Shown here: piece after piece, positions 1 through 9,460 of the stretch
How positions within the stretch are numbered: position 1 is the first letter of the stretch
How the letters are laid out: every line of letters starts with the position of its first letter
Assembly (NCBI GenBank): GCA_938082505.1
Contig: CALLLH010000020.1
Location: 1 to 64,000 of the forward strand
DNA from: an uncultured Flavobacteriales bacterium
GTDB taxonomy: Bacteria; Bacteroidota; Bacteroidia; Flavobacteriales_D; Sanyastnellaceae
Direction of reading: 5' to 3'
DNA: 64,000 bases
The notes under the pieces: generated by a model
Databases searched by the model: none
What the model was told of the DNA's origin: nothing
Seen by the model: only the letters and a program-made list of their open reading frames with translations
Made by a program: the position numbers and the translations under genes

Positions 1-1698
1 CATGCTGAAGCTGCCGTTGTTGCCGCCCCACTCAGCCTGATTGCCGGCAGGATCCTGGAGGTACATCAACAGGTCGGAAGCCTGACTCGTCGGGCTCGCA
101 CTGTTGTCGAATGTCAGGGTGACATCCACACTGGCTGCGATGCCGTTTCCGGTGAAGCTGAAACCGGATCCGGCAAAGCCACCCGGAGCGAGGTTGATGG
201 TGCTGAGGGAGAGTGTGCCGGAAGCAGAAGGCTGCACGGTGCCGTTCGGACCGCACTCATAGCAGCCGTCAGGGAAGAGGCAGTCGCCGCTGCCCGTTGA
301 GGTGGCGTCGTAGTTGCAGGCTGCCGGATCGTTGCAGTCGGTGAGGGTCGAAATGGAGGCCTGGGTATCACAGCTGCCGATGCAGGAGGCCGCGGCAATC
401 GTGGGCTCCAGGGCATTGTCCTCCACGATGGTGTTGAACGTCATCGAAGCCGTGCCGCCGGTCTGTTGGCAGTAGCTCATGATGGTGCTCGATGTGTTCG
501 TGGGGTTGTTCGTGTATCCCGTGCAATCGCCTTCGAGGTCGGCACAGTTGTCGATGGGGCCTCCGGGCCAGCCGCACCAATGGGTGTGGTTCGCTCCGCA
601 GTTGTGCCCGACTTCGTGGGCCACGACGTAGGGGTTCCAGGTGAATGACGACAGGTCGTACGTCGTGGCTGAAGTCATGTTGCCCGAAACGCCACAGTTG
701 AAAGTACCGTTGCACAGTGTGCTCAGGTAGGCGATGCCGCCGGTTCCGATGTTGGTGCGCAGCGTGAAGAGGTGCTTCAGATCAACGGGGACAGCGGTGA
801 AATCCGGGTTGGATGCCCACTCATCGCGGAAGGCCGCAAGGATGCCGCTGCCGTCGTTTGTGACGGAGAGGTAGGGGTCGGGAGCGACCCAAACGTGCAC
901 AAGGCGGGCCTGCAGCGTCACGATTTCAGTGGCAGTGCTGTTGTCCAGAAGTTCGGCGCGGTAGATCTGGTCCACGGCGGAAAGGACGGCCAGCGCCCAG
1001 TCCACGGAAGTCTGCACATCGAAGCCGAGTGCCTGGTAGGTGAATTGGTCGATGTCGATGCCCATCTCGAGACAGGCCGGGTTCAGCATGGCGGACATCG
1101 CTGCGGGCTCACCTCCCGCGAGTTGCGTCTCGGCCACTTCATCCAAAGCGCAGGAAAAAGTCTGTTGGGACTTGGAATCCGCCAATTCGAAAATGGCATG
1201 CACCCCGCCCTCACTGCGGGGATTGATTTCGAATTGTTCGCCATCCTGCTGGAAGGAGGCGAGCACATGATCCGCCATCAGAATCAGCACACCGCTCTCT
1301 CCGGGGCTCACCAGCTCATAGGCTACAATCCCGCTTTCATGCTCGACCCCATGGTAGCCTGAATCGTCGGTGACGGTGACTTCGAAACCCTCCGAACGCA
1401 CATCGAATTGTTCGAGGTTGATCGATCGCATCGACCCATCCGGGAAGGGGAGGTTCAATGCGAGCTTGTCCGGACGCTCTTGCTTGAGTGATTCGAACTC
1501 CTCGGAATCCAGCATCAGACCCTTGCTGGACTCTGGCTGGACTGTGGGGACCAGTTGGCTCGACAGGATGCTTTCCTGGAAGAGGGTTCTGGGAAGAGTG
1601 GGGATCGGACCGCTTCCTTGGGGAAGTTGGGTTTGCCCGAAGGCGGAAACGGTAATGCACAGGAGGGTGAGGACCCAAGTGAGGCGTGACAGGCGCAT
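1..1698 (-). CDS. Secreted reprolysin-like zinc metalloprotease (C-terminus beyond window)
   Basis: The frame is open from the ATG at 1698 down to base 1, giving 566 visible residues with no stop, so the C-terminus lies outside the window. It begins with a signal peptide (residues 1-23, ending AFGQ). A propeptide-like stretch follows, then a catalytic domain with the full metzincin motif HEVGHNCGANH at 361-371 (zinc ligands H361, H365, H371; catalytic E362) and a Met-turn (TIMSYC, Met407). This matches reprolysin-like M12B peptidases. After it come a Cys-rich stretch related to the GCTDPxACNYD repeats of other giants in this window and the start of a beta-sandwich domain. The role is presumably extracellular protein digestion. 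The sorting tail is not visible. Confidence 0.88.
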   Translation of the reverse strand, partial: MRLSRLTWVLTLLCITVSAFGQTQLPQGSGPIPTLPRTLFQESILSSQLVPTVQPESSKGLMLDSEEFESLKQERPDKLALNLPFPDGSMRSINLEQFDVRSEGFEVTVTDDSGYHGVEHESGIVAYELVSPGESGVLILMADHVLASFQQDGEQFEINPRSEGGVHAIFELADSKSQQTFSCALDEVAETQLAGGEPAAMSAMLNPACLEMGIDIDQFTYQALGFDVQTSVDWALAVLSAVDQIYRAELLDNSTATEIVTLQARLVHVWVAPDPYLSVTNDGSGILAAFRDEWASNPDFTAVPVDLKHLFTLRTNIGTGGIAYLSTLCNGTFNCGVSGNMTSATTYDLSSFTWNPYVVAHEVGHNCGANHTHWCGWPGGPIDNCADLEGDCTGYTNNPTNTSSTIMSYCQQTGGTASMTFNTIVEDNALEPTIAAASCIGSCDTQASISTLTDCNDPAACNYDATSTGSGDCLFPDGCYECGPNGTVQPSASGTLSLSTINLAPGGFAGSGFSFTGNGIAASVDVTLTFDNSASPTSQASDLLMYLQDPAGNQAEWGGNNGSFSM

Positions 1699-1768
1699 GA
1701 TGAAATCGGTTAAGCAGACCACGGGAAAAACTCCCCAAAAGCCTTCTCAAATCTCTGAAAAACAATGA

Positions 1769-1792
1769 CTTTTCCCCTGAAGGGGATAAAAG
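1769..1792 (-). terminator. Hairpin, candidate terminator of the Sua5-like gene
   Basis: Inverted repeat CTTTT-CCCC / GGGG-AT-AAAAG with a TGAA loop and a 2-base bulge. It lies between the Sua5-like gene (stop at 1882) and the protease start at 1698, both on the minus strand. Read on the minus strand it is followed about 8 bases later by a run of five T. The surrounding gap (1699-1881) is otherwise AT-rich and should also hold the protease promoter; no other gene is seen there. Confidence 0.4.
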
Positions 1793-1881
1793 ACAGAGGA
1801 TTCCTACACGGAGTAATTAGGTCGACAAAGGATTACCACTCCCGATATAGGAAATAGGTGTATAAGTGCAAATTATACCGA

Positions 1882-2511
1882 TTATACGATGCCGTCGAGG
1901 GTGCCCAATCCGACCCGGACGACTTCCACATCGGTGCCCGTGCAATTGATGACTGTGGACGCCTGGATGTGACCCAATCCGCCCGCGACAACCGCGTCAA
2001 CGCGGGACGCATATTTTTCATGGACAAGCCCTGGGTCGGTTTGGTATTCTATGTCCTCATCATCGTGGTGCACGGAACTCACGAGAAGGGGGCAGCCGAG
2101 GGACTCGATGATGGCTTTGGGAATGGCATGGTCCGGAATGCGAATGCCTATTTCCTTTTTGGATTTCCGGAACAGACGCGTCACTTGGGCACCCGCATTC
2201 AGAATGAAGGTGAAGGGGCCGGGCAGGGCGCGCTTCATCAGCTTGAATATAGGCTGAGGGAGCGGGGCGACATACTGACTCACTTGACTCAAGTCCTTGC
2301 AGATCAGTGAGAAATTGGCCTCTGATGGTGTAAGGTCGCGCAGCCGCGCCATCTTCTCCAGCCCCTTGGATGATCCGAGCGCACAGGCGAAACTGTACAC
2401 GGAGTCCGTGGGGATGACGACGACGCCATCCCGTTTCAGAATCTGTACAACCTCTTGAATCTTGCGGGCTTCTGGTGTCTCCTGATGGATGTCGATGATC
2501 ATGTGCCTCAA
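1882..2511 (-). CDS. Sua5/YciO/YrdC-family threonylcarbamoyl-AMP synthase-like protein
   Basis: 209 residues, the usual length of single-domain YrdC/YciO proteins. The N-terminal part carries the family core GVVVIPTDSVYSFACA (about residues 29-44), followed by a LRDL segment and SLICKDLSQVSQYV. Family members bind ATP, threonine and bicarbonate to make threonylcarbamoyl-AMP for tRNA t6A37, but YciO-type members may do something else. The S/T-SAN motif of true Sua5 reads VSSVHHDD here, so the YciO-like subgroup typical of Bacteroidota is the better assignment. It lies 44 bases downstream of the TraR/DksA gene on the same strand, probably one transcript. Confidence 0.85.
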   Translation of the reverse strand: MRHMIIDIHQETPEARKIQEVVQILKRDGVVVIPTDSVYSFACALGSSKGLEKMARLRDLTPSEANFSLICKDLSQVSQYVAPLPQPIFKLMKRALPGPFTFILNAGAQVTRLFRKSKKEIGIRIPDHAIPKAIIESLGCPLLVSSVHHDDEDIEYQTDPGLVHEKYASRVDAVVAGGLGHIQASTVINCTGTDVEVVRVGLGTLDGIV

Positions 2512-2555
2512 GTTCCGAAAAACCAGTTGTCACTTCAGCAGGGATGGTCCATTTT

Positions 2556-2891
2556 TCATCCCGCGCATCCGACGCAGGTCAACGCACCCGGCATGAGCAT
2601 CAGTCGCCCGGTTGGAATGGACTGTCCACAGCGGGTGCAGAGTCCGAAACGGTCGTCTTCCATGCGCTGGAGGGCCCGGTCAAGTCCCGAGCGCTGTTTC
2701 TGGGCTTGACGCAGCGCGGCCTCATTCACCGATTTGTTGTTGATGGCATCCATCCGGCTCACCCTTCCGATGGCTTCGCTGGGCGGAATCGGCCTGGTCA
2801 GCTCACGGTATTCCTCGATCCGTTCATCCAGCTCTCGGGCCTTGCGGAGCAGGGCTTCCTTGATCTTCTCTTTCTCCTCGGATGAAAGCAT
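2556..2891 (-). CDS. TraR/DksA family C4 zinc-finger protein
   Basis: 111 residues. An N-terminal coiled-coil-like helix (residues 1-75, rich in E/K/R) is followed by a four-cysteine zinc finger at the C-terminus: CTRC, 17 residues, CVGC. This matches the DksA/TraR family, whose members enter the RNA polymerase secondary channel and modulate transcription, often with ppGpp. The protein is shorter than classical DksA (about 150 residues), and the acidic tip residues of the coiled coil are not the canonical DxxDxA, so the regulatory output is unclear. It is first of a minus-strand pair with the Sua5-like gene and divergent from the YHYH gene 26 bases away, so promoters must share that short gap or overlap the coding starts. 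Confidence 0.88.
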   Translation of the reverse strand: MLSSEEKEKIKEALLRKARELDERIEEYRELTRPIPPSEAIGRVSRMDAINNKSVNEAALRQAQKQRSGLDRALQRMEDDRFGLCTRCGQSIPTGRLMLMPGALTCVGCAG

Positions 2892-2917
2892 GTGGCAATT
2901 AAACCCATCTTTCCGGC

Positions 2918-4300
2918 ATGCGTCTCTTTTCCATGCGATTCTCTTTCCCGCTCTTGGCAGCGGCCGCCCTGTTGGGCCAGTCCTTCCTCATTTCTGCACA
3001 ACCGGAATTGGCATCCTGGCTGATCAACGAGGACGGCGCCACCGGTCAGTATTGGGGCGCGGGGCAACTCATCCAGATGCAGGATGAATGCGACGTGCAG
3101 CTCGTCCAGTACAGTGAGGACAATGTGTACGTTCAGGCCCATGGCATTCCCCGCTACGCCACCGCGCCTTTTCCGGATGGCAACCCTTCCATTCCCGCAG
3201 CGCAGGACTACCTTTTTCAGATTCCGCGCAATCCTCAGGAAGGCCCGACGGGAGGGACGACCACCGGATTGGGCCACACGGGTGTGCTGATCAACGGCGT
3301 TGTCATTTTCAATGCCCAGGACGCTTTCAGCTACAACAATCAAGGCATCTGGCACCAGAATGGCGGGTTCTTCGAGAATGATGGATTCGATTGTGCGAAG
3401 GGACATCCGGCCATGGGGCAATACCACCACCACCAGGTGCCTACCCGCTTTGATGACAGTCTGGAACCCACCAGCGATGTCTGCTCGGATTTTCCAAGCG
3501 ATGCCCTATTCACCTTGGATCCGGGACAACACAGTCCACTCATCGGATTCGCTTTCGATGGATACCCCATTTATGGGCCTTTCGGATTTGCAAGCGCCGA
3601 TGGATCGGGGGGTGTCGTGAGGATGGAGACAAGTTGGCAGCTGCGGGAAATCGAGGTGCGGCAGACCTTGTCCGACGGCACGGCACTCGCGCCCAACCAG
3701 TACGGCCCGGATGTCGGTGAATTGGTTACACCCGCCATCCCTCCCGGCGCCGCTCCCGTGGCCGCGGTGCTGGGGGCTTACATCGAGGACCACGAATACG
3801 TGGAAGGCTCCGGTCACCTCGATGAATTCAATGGTCGTGTTGCGGTAACACCAGAATATCCTGAGGGCACCTACGCCTATTATGCCACCGTGGACGAGGA
3901 CTACAATGCTCAGTATCCCTACTTTTTTCCGGCATATCGGGGTGTTGTGGAAACCGATAATTTCGGTGGGGGTTCTGGTCCGGGTGGCGGCGGTGGCACC
4001 AACGTGACCATCGATGAGGAGGTGCAGACCTGGACGGGCGGCGTGTCAGAAATGGTCGCCATTGCCGGGGGCGCCCCCTTCTTCGCCTATCCCAATCCGG
4101 CATCCCGCGGAGATGTTGTCCGATTCTCGGGTCGATTGCCGGACGGGGTGGTCGTCCACGATGCGGCGGGCAGAAAGGTGGATTGCTGGGGTGCGGCGAT
4201 GTTGCAGGCAGGAGTTTCGCTTCTTGGTTTGCCTCCGGGCATCTACTCCTGCCAGGCCTTGAAAGGCGGTCCTCGTATTTTGCTCGTGGTCGAACCCTGA
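2918..4300 (+). CDS. Secreted YHYH-domain protein with T9SS type A tail
   Basis: 460 residues. The N-terminus is a signal peptide (MRFSFPLLAAAALLG..., cleavage near ISAQ). An alternative ATG at 2933 would shorten it by five residues and fits the signal peptide equally well. The middle holds the YHYH-domain signatures, a QYHHHQVP segment and the downstream GYPIYGPFG motif. The function of the domain is unknown, though such proteins are exported. After a glycine-rich linker (about residues 350-362) the C-terminus has a T9SS type A sorting domain starting at the YPNPAS motif. It is followed after 8 bases by another T9SS protein, probably in the same operon. Confidence 0.9.
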   Translation: MRLFSMRFSFPLLAAAALLGQSFLISAQPELASWLINEDGATGQYWGAGQLIQMQDECDVQLVQYSEDNVYVQAHGIPRYATAPFPDGNPSIPAAQDYLFQIPRNPQEGPTGGTTTGLGHTGVLINGVVIFNAQDAFSYNNQGIWHQNGGFFENDGFDCAKGHPAMGQYHHHQVPTRFDDSLEPTSDVCSDFPSDALFTLDPGQHSPLIGFAFDGYPIYGPFGFASADGSGGVVRMETSWQLREIEVRQTLSDGTALAPNQYGPDVGELVTPAIPPGAAPVAAVLGAYIEDHEYVEGSGHLDEFNGRVAVTPEYPEGTYAYYATVDEDYNAQYPYFFPAYRGVVETDNFGGGSGPGGGGGTNVTIDEEVQTWTGGVSEMVAIAGGAPFFAYPNPASRGDVVRFSGRLPDGVVVHDAAGRKVDCWGAAMLQAGVSLLGLPPGIYSCQALKGGPRILLVVEP

Positions 4301-4308
4301 TTCCAGCG

Positions 4309-5925
4309 ATGTACAAGGTCCTGTTGCTTCTGACAGTCAGTATGTTCAGCCCTTTTTTGCAGGGCCAGTGGATTCTGGATGAAGACTGGAGCAGCGACGG
4401 CCGGAAAGCGGATGTTTCCGACCGTTGGGAAGTGCCGGTCGCGATAGATGCAGGCGCAAATGAGGCCATCATGGTTTCAGGGGCCTATGACGCCGATGGA
4501 GCAGTGGTGCCGAGGTGGCGGGGCTTCTCCTTGGGAGGGGGGCTCTCTTGGGAAGGGGAGGGCGACGAGGGTGAGAACCCCATCGATTTGACCGTTGCTA
4601 CCGGGCAGGACCGATGGTTCATGCTCAGCGAGGTGCCGGATCCTGAGGGGGACACCTTGGCGAGCGCGCTTCGCGTCAGGGCCTTTGATGGCGGCTCGGT
4701 CTTGGAGGAATGGGGCGAGGGTGGCGCAGTGGAAATGACCTTCGTGGGGCCCGTACAGCAGGGGGGCAGCATTCACGCCCGAAACGCAGATTCGCCGGTG
4801 CCGGATGCGCTATGGAATTGGCTGCTCATATCGGGTGCGGCATTCGACAGTTGCTGTGCCCATCAGGAATTGCCCGCACTTGCAGTGCTCAGTGCGTTTG
4901 ATGGAGCTTACCATCCGGAATTCGGTGAGGAGGGGCGCATCGTTCTGGATCCCGATGGATGGCAGGTGGAGGACAGTGTGCGTCACGAATTCAGCGGACG
5001 TTTCGAGAAGGCGCTTTTCGTTCCTTGGAACCTGCAGATGGGCGATCCTTATGATGTCGAGCATGTCCGCATCCTCGCGGGGGGGACCTATGCCCTGACT
5101 GGCGCATTTCGGCCTTTCCTCGCGATGTTCCGTTGGGACGGTTCGCTGGAGACTGAATTCGGAGAAGGTGGGGTCATGACCTGGTTCGAGGATGCCGGAC
5201 TCAACCACGGGGTCGTCGACCTGCGGCACCGTTGGCAGTGGCTCGGTCCCGATGAGGGGGTCGAGGTACTCGTGGGGGTGCCGGAGGGAGAGCCCACCCT
5301 CTCGGCGGGCACGATGTCGGTGGGTTGGGTGGGATTGTGGCCGGGTTCCACATCGGTGACATCGGGGATAGAGCCCGGATTGATCACGCAGGCGCAAGTC
5401 CGTTCCGTCGGGATTGCTGCTGGGTTCGGATGGAAACTGGAGGACGAAACCGTGGTGGTGGGTTCGGTCCAGGAAGGTGCCGGGTGGAACGACAATGCCC
5501 ATCCGGCCTGGTGGACAGGTCCGAATACGGCCTTTGGTGGCACCGGGGCCTACTGGACCCAGGATGCCGAGTATCCGAATCAGCGGGCCGGTGCCACACA
5601 CAGCGCGGGTGGCAGGCTCTACATCGGCTCAACCCTGCCAGGGACCAGCCCCGAGACGAGTTCGTGGTTGTTGTCTCGGTGGAGGGAGGATGCCTCGGCC
5701 CTGAGCGAGCCACTGGAAGCCCGCCGGTTGCCCTTTCCCAATCCGACGTCGGGCCTGTTGAGCTGGGAGGTGCCGAGCGGCCATGTCGAGTGCAGGGACG
5801 CGCTCGGTCGCCTGCTGGGTCGCTGGTCCCATCCGGGAGGGATGTTTTCCCTGACGGTTCCGGAGGGCGCAACCTGGATAGGAATGGAAGGACGCGGGTG
5901 GCACCCGATCCGCCGGGTTCGTTGA
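4309..5925 (+). CDS. Secreted delta-60-repeat-like protein with T9SS type A tail
   Basis: 538 residues from the ATG at 4309, chosen because a clean signal peptide follows (MYKVLLLLTVSMFSPFLQGQ); the frame is open further upstream but overlaps the YHYH gene. The body has repeats resembling delta-60/beta-propeller units, for example an FGEEGRIVLDPDGW segment and a second FGEGGVMTWF segment. The C-terminus carries the FPNPTSGLLSW start of a T9SS type A sorting domain. No catalytic motif is visible, so an adhesive or structural surface role is inferred. It is likely co-transcribed with the YHYH gene. Confidence 0.85.
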   Translation: MYKVLLLLTVSMFSPFLQGQWILDEDWSSDGRKADVSDRWEVPVAIDAGANEAIMVSGAYDADGAVVPRWRGFSLGGGLSWEGEGDEGENPIDLTVATGQDRWFMLSEVPDPEGDTLASALRVRAFDGGSVLEEWGEGGAVEMTFVGPVQQGGSIHARNADSPVPDALWNWLLISGAAFDSCCAHQELPALAVLSAFDGAYHPEFGEEGRIVLDPDGWQVEDSVRHEFSGRFEKALFVPWNLQMGDPYDVEHVRILAGGTYALTGAFRPFLAMFRWDGSLETEFGEGGVMTWFEDAGLNHGVVDLRHRWQWLGPDEGVEVLVGVPEGEPTLSAGTMSVGWVGLWPGSTSVTSGIEPGLITQAQVRSVGIAAGFGWKLEDETVVVGSVQEGAGWNDNAHPAWWTGPNTAFGGTGAYWTQDAEYPNQRAGATHSAGGRLYIGSTLPGTSPETSSWLLSRWREDASALSEPLEARRLPFPNPTSGLLSWEVPSGHVECRDALGRLLGRWSHPGGMFSLTVPEGATWIGMEGRGWHPIRRVR

Positions 5926-6023
5926 CCCTCATTCCACCGGTATACACCGTGGACAAACCCCGCAATGAAAATGTGGCGGTGCCGGGAGGGGCAGGCTAAT
6001 TTCGCCCCACGATTCCCACGACC

Positions 6024-6692
6024 ATGAAGTTTTTCATCGACACCGCCAACCTTGACCAGATCCGCGAAGCCGCCGCACTTGGCGTGCTCGATGGCGTGAC
6101 CACCAACCCCAGCCTGATGGCCAAGGAGGGCATCTCCGGGGACAGTGCCGTTCGGCAGCATTACGTGGACATCTGCAACATCGTCGACGGCGACGTGAGC
6201 GCAGAGGTGATCGGCACCAAATTCGAGGACATGGTCCGCGAAGGGGAGTCCTTGGCCGCCCTGCACGACAACATCGTGGTCAAGGTGCCGATGATCGAGG
6301 ACGGAGTGAAGGCCCTGCGCCATTTCTCCGACAAGGGCATCCGGACCAATTGCACACTGGTGTTCTCGGCGGGACAGGCATTGCTCGCCGCCAAGGCGGG
6401 TGCCGACTACGTGAGCCCCTTCATCGGCCGTCTCGACGACATCTCTGCCGATGGCCTCCAATTGATCCAGCAGATCAGGGGCATTTACGACAACTATCTC
6501 TTCAAGACCGAGATTCTCGCCGCTTCCGTGCGCCACACCATGCACATCGTGGAGTGCGCCCAAATCGGGGCCGATGTCATGACGGGACCGCTGAGTGCCA
6601 TCAAAGGCCTGCTCAAGCATCCGCTCACCGACAGCGGGCTCGAGCAGTTCCTCGCCGACCATGCCAGGGCGGCGGGAGCTGTCTCAGCCTGA
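6024..6692 (+). CDS. fsa: Short-type transaldolase / fructose-6-phosphate aldolase
   Basis: 222 residues, the size of the FSA/TalC subfamily rather than the ~315-residue TalB. It starts MKFFIDTANL, has the DGVTTNPSL motif (residues 23-31) and the Schiff-base lysine in NIVVKVPM (K87). The protein is cytoplasmic. Family members either transfer dihydroxyacetone units in the non-oxidative pentose phosphate pathway or cleave fructose 6-phosphate, and sequence inspection alone does not separate the two. It stands alone between two secreted-protein genes. A TAATTTCG element at 5997-6004, 20 bases before the ATG, may be its promoter -7 box. Confidence 0.93.
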   Translation: MKFFIDTANLDQIREAAALGVLDGVTTNPSLMAKEGISGDSAVRQHYVDICNIVDGDVSAEVIGTKFEDMVREGESLAALHDNIVVKVPMIEDGVKALRHFSDKGIRTNCTLVFSAGQALLAAKAGADYVSPFIGRLDDISADGLQLIQQIRGIYDNYLFKTEILAASVRHTMHIVECAQIGADVMTGPLSAIKGLLKHPLTDSGLEQFLADHARAAGAVSA

Positions 6693-6765
6693 TTCCAACA
6701 ACCACGACCGCACATTTTATCGAACCGTGCAACGCTTGCCGGTACGGCATGGTTTTCTTTGTGTC

Positions 6766-9315
6766 ATGCGTTTGGCTGTAGGGCTCCTGATGGGTGTGTT
6801 GTGTTGGGGATCCTTGGGCGCCCAACCTATTTGCAACGTGCTGGGCGATGCGGTCGAACTGGGAGGTGACTGCTATCAGATCACGGACGACACGCCTTGG
6901 CCTGGACCACCGACTCCCTTTCAGAATGGAGCGGTGTGGTTCACACAGTTTCTCGACCTGTCACAGTCCTTTTCCATTGAGGTAGAAGCGGGGCTTGGGG
7001 ACAATGACAGCGGTGCCGATGGCATCGTCATGGTGCTGCAGACTGCAGGCCCCAACGCAATCGGTGCCGGAGGAGCGGGCTTGGGGTTCGCTGGGTTCAC
7101 ACCGAGTTTCGGCGTGGAGATCGATACTTACTGGAATGCGAATGGGGCCAATGAACCCTATGATGACCTGACCGCGGATCACGTGGCTTTCCTCAGGGAC
7201 GGTGTCAATTTCCATGGACTGCCCTATTTCAACCTGGCGGGTCCTGTGCCCGCCCTGGCCAATTCAGGCAACATCGAAGACGGGGGGTTGCACCAGGTCA
7301 AATTGGAATGGGACGCCACCGCGCAAGTGGTCGATTTCTATTTCGATTGTGAACTGAGGTTGACGCTGAACATCGATCTGATCGGGGATATTTTCGGTGG
7401 CCAATCATCGGTGTGGTGGGGTTTCACGGGCGCCACGGGTGGTGAGGTCAATGAACAGTCGGTGTGCATCACCTCGGCCGCCATCGGACTGGTGCCCTTC
7501 CATGAAATCTGCGCGGGTGAGGAGGTTCAACTCGAATTGCAGTCCGCCCAGCCCGGGACGGTGTCATGGAGCCCAACCGAAGGCCTTTCCAATCCCGACA
7601 GCCCGAATCCATTGGCTTCCCCGGAAGTTACGACCACCTACACAGCGACCTGGACAAATGTGTGCGGCGAGGAATTGACAGCGCAGACGGACGTGGTGGT
7701 CAATCCCGTTCCCACATTGGATCTTCCGGACGAGGCTTCGTTTTGCCCTGGTGATGTCATTGAGCTCATAGTTGACGTCCCCCCGGGCGCGGCGCTGGAG
7801 TGGTCCGATGGTTCGGTTGGGGGCATCTGGGTCGGCAATGAGGTGGGCTGGCAATCCGTCGTGATCGAAGGAATCGGCGGGTGTTTGGCATCCGACAGCA
7901 CTTGGGTGGAGGCTTTGTCACCTGCGCCGGTTGAATTGCCCGTCGTTGGGCCACTTTGCGATGGTGAGGTTCAGGAGATTGAGTGGCCCTCCGGGACAGG
8001 GGGCTGGACCGTGGACGGCGTGTCAATGCCTTCTCCTTGGTTGGCCGGTCCCGGGGAGTATCTGTTGGAATGGTCCGATGATGCGACTGGCTGTCCCTCC
8101 GCCACTGCATACGGAATTGATGTGGTTTTGGTGGAGCCCGCTTCCTTGACCGGAGCGGTGGCGACCTGCAGTGGAGAAGGCGTGGTGCTGGACCTGGAGG
8201 CTGGCGTCGGTTCGGTGGTGGTATGGACACCGGCATCCGGGTTGGACGATGCAACGGCCATGCAGCCTGTGGCGACGCCTGATGCAAGCCTTTCGTACAC
8301 CGCGGAGATCACCGATGTCTGTGGCAATGTGACGGCGTTGACCACCGAAGTCAATGTGTTCGACGTTCCCGATCCGGGGCTGCCCGACACCTTGGCTTTC
8401 TGCCCGGGAAATACCGCCAGTCTGGAGGTGTTGCCCCTCCCGGGCGTGCCCCAGCCGCAATGGTCCGACGGCTCGGTCGGATGGAGCTGGAACGGCACCA
8501 CGGAGGGGTGGCAATCCGTGGTCGTGTCGCCACTGCCGCAATGCCCCGGATCCGACAGTACGTACATCATTCCCCAACTACCCTTGTCGCCCTCCTTCGA
8601 AGTGGACCCGCTCTGCCCGGGAGAGTTTGCCTTCATCCCTTGGCCCGAGGAGTGGACCGGTTGGGAGGTCGGAGGCGTTCTGGCCGATCCCACGGGGTTG
8701 ACGGTTACGACACCGGGCGTTTTCTTCCTTGTGGCCGAGGAGGTGGCAACGGGCTGCGATGTGGCGGGGTCGGTCGTTGTACCCAACGGAACGCTGCCTT
8801 CCATGGGGTTGCCGGATTACCTGGAATTCTGTGTGGACCAGCCCCTCATGCTGGATGCGGGCGTTCCCGATCCGGTATTCTGGAATGATGGTGCGAGCGG
8901 TGCCCTGAGAGACATCGACGGGCCGGGGGTCTATGTGGCGACCCACACGACCGAGTGTGGCTCAGTGGTGGATTCTGTTCTGGTGGTGGAGGTGCCTTGC
9001 GGATGTGCCGTTTTCGCCCCCTCCGCGTTCACGCCTGACGGGGACTTCATCAATGACGCCTGGCGTCCCTCCTTTGAATGCGAACCAGAAGAGTATCACC
9101 TCAAGATCTTCGACCGTTGGGGCGGCTTGGTCTGGCAGACTGAGAATCCTGAAGAATACTGGATCGGGGGGCACAGGGAGGATGGCCGTCCGCTGGAGCA
9201 GAAACTCTATTACGTACGGGACGGGATCTATGCGTTCCAGGTGACCTACCGTGATCCGACTTCCGCAGTTCGGAAAATCATACGGAAGACGGGTCACGTG
9301 ATGATCCTGCGTTGA
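6766..9315 (+). CDS. Surface adhesin: L-type lectin domain, Ig-like repeats, gliding-motility C-terminal domain
   Basis: 849 residues from the ATG at 6766, where the signal peptide starts (MRLAVGLLMGVLCWGSLGAQ); the frame continues upstream but overlaps the transaldolase. Residues about 20-240 resemble bacterial legume-like lectins (GADGIVMVLQ, FGVEIDTYWNANG, HQVKLEWD, VDFYFDC motifs). Then comes a tandemly duplicated stretch of Ig/PKD-like units, recognisable by two FCPG...WSDGSVG...GWQSVV blocks. The last ~95 residues are a CHU_C / T9SS type B domain (FAPSAFTPDGDFINDAW, FDRWGGLVW). Inferred role: a cell-surface glycan-binding adhesin exported through T9SS. Confidence 0.9.
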   Translation: MRLAVGLLMGVLCWGSLGAQPICNVLGDAVELGGDCYQITDDTPWPGPPTPFQNGAVWFTQFLDLSQSFSIEVEAGLGDNDSGADGIVMVLQTAGPNAIGAGGAGLGFAGFTPSFGVEIDTYWNANGANEPYDDLTADHVAFLRDGVNFHGLPYFNLAGPVPALANSGNIEDGGLHQVKLEWDATAQVVDFYFDCELRLTLNIDLIGDIFGGQSSVWWGFTGATGGEVNEQSVCITSAAIGLVPFHEICAGEEVQLELQSAQPGTVSWSPTEGLSNPDSPNPLASPEVTTTYTATWTNVCGEELTAQTDVVVNPVPTLDLPDEASFCPGDVIELIVDVPPGAALEWSDGSVGGIWVGNEVGWQSVVIEGIGGCLASDSTWVEALSPAPVELPVVGPLCDGEVQEIEWPSGTGGWTVDGVSMPSPWLAGPGEYLLEWSDDATGCPSATAYGIDVVLVEPASLTGAVATCSGEGVVLDLEAGVGSVVVWTPASGLDDATAMQPVATPDASLSYTAEITDVCGNVTALTTEVNVFDVPDPGLPDTLAFCPGNTASLEVLPLPGVPQPQWSDGSVGWSWNGTTEGWQSVVVSPLPQCPGSDSTYIIPQLPLSPSFEVDPLCPGEFAFIPWPEEWTGWEVGGVLADPTGLTVTTPGVFFLVAEEVATGCDVAGSVVVPNGTLPSMGLPDYLEFCVDQPLMLDAGVPDPVFWNDGASGALRDIDGPGVYVATHTTECGSVVDSVLVVEVPCGCAVFAPSAFTPDGDFINDAWRPSFECEPEEYHLKIFDRWGGLVWQTENPEEYWIGGHREDGRPLEQKLYYVRDGIYAFQVTYRDPTSAVRKIIRKTGHVMILR

Positions 9316-9460
9316 TTGGCACTGTTCACCAACGCGTTTGTGGAAAACTATGGGGGGCAGGACATATGAAAGGAAGAGATCGCGTCGTTGGACACCCGAA
9401 AGACTTGGGAGTTTTGCGCTTCCGAATCCTTCGACGATTCAACCTCGACCCGAACCCGCC

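Noticed and set aside
772-1362. 196-codon plus-strand frame
   Set aside because: Antisense to the metalloprotease with an intact zinc motif.
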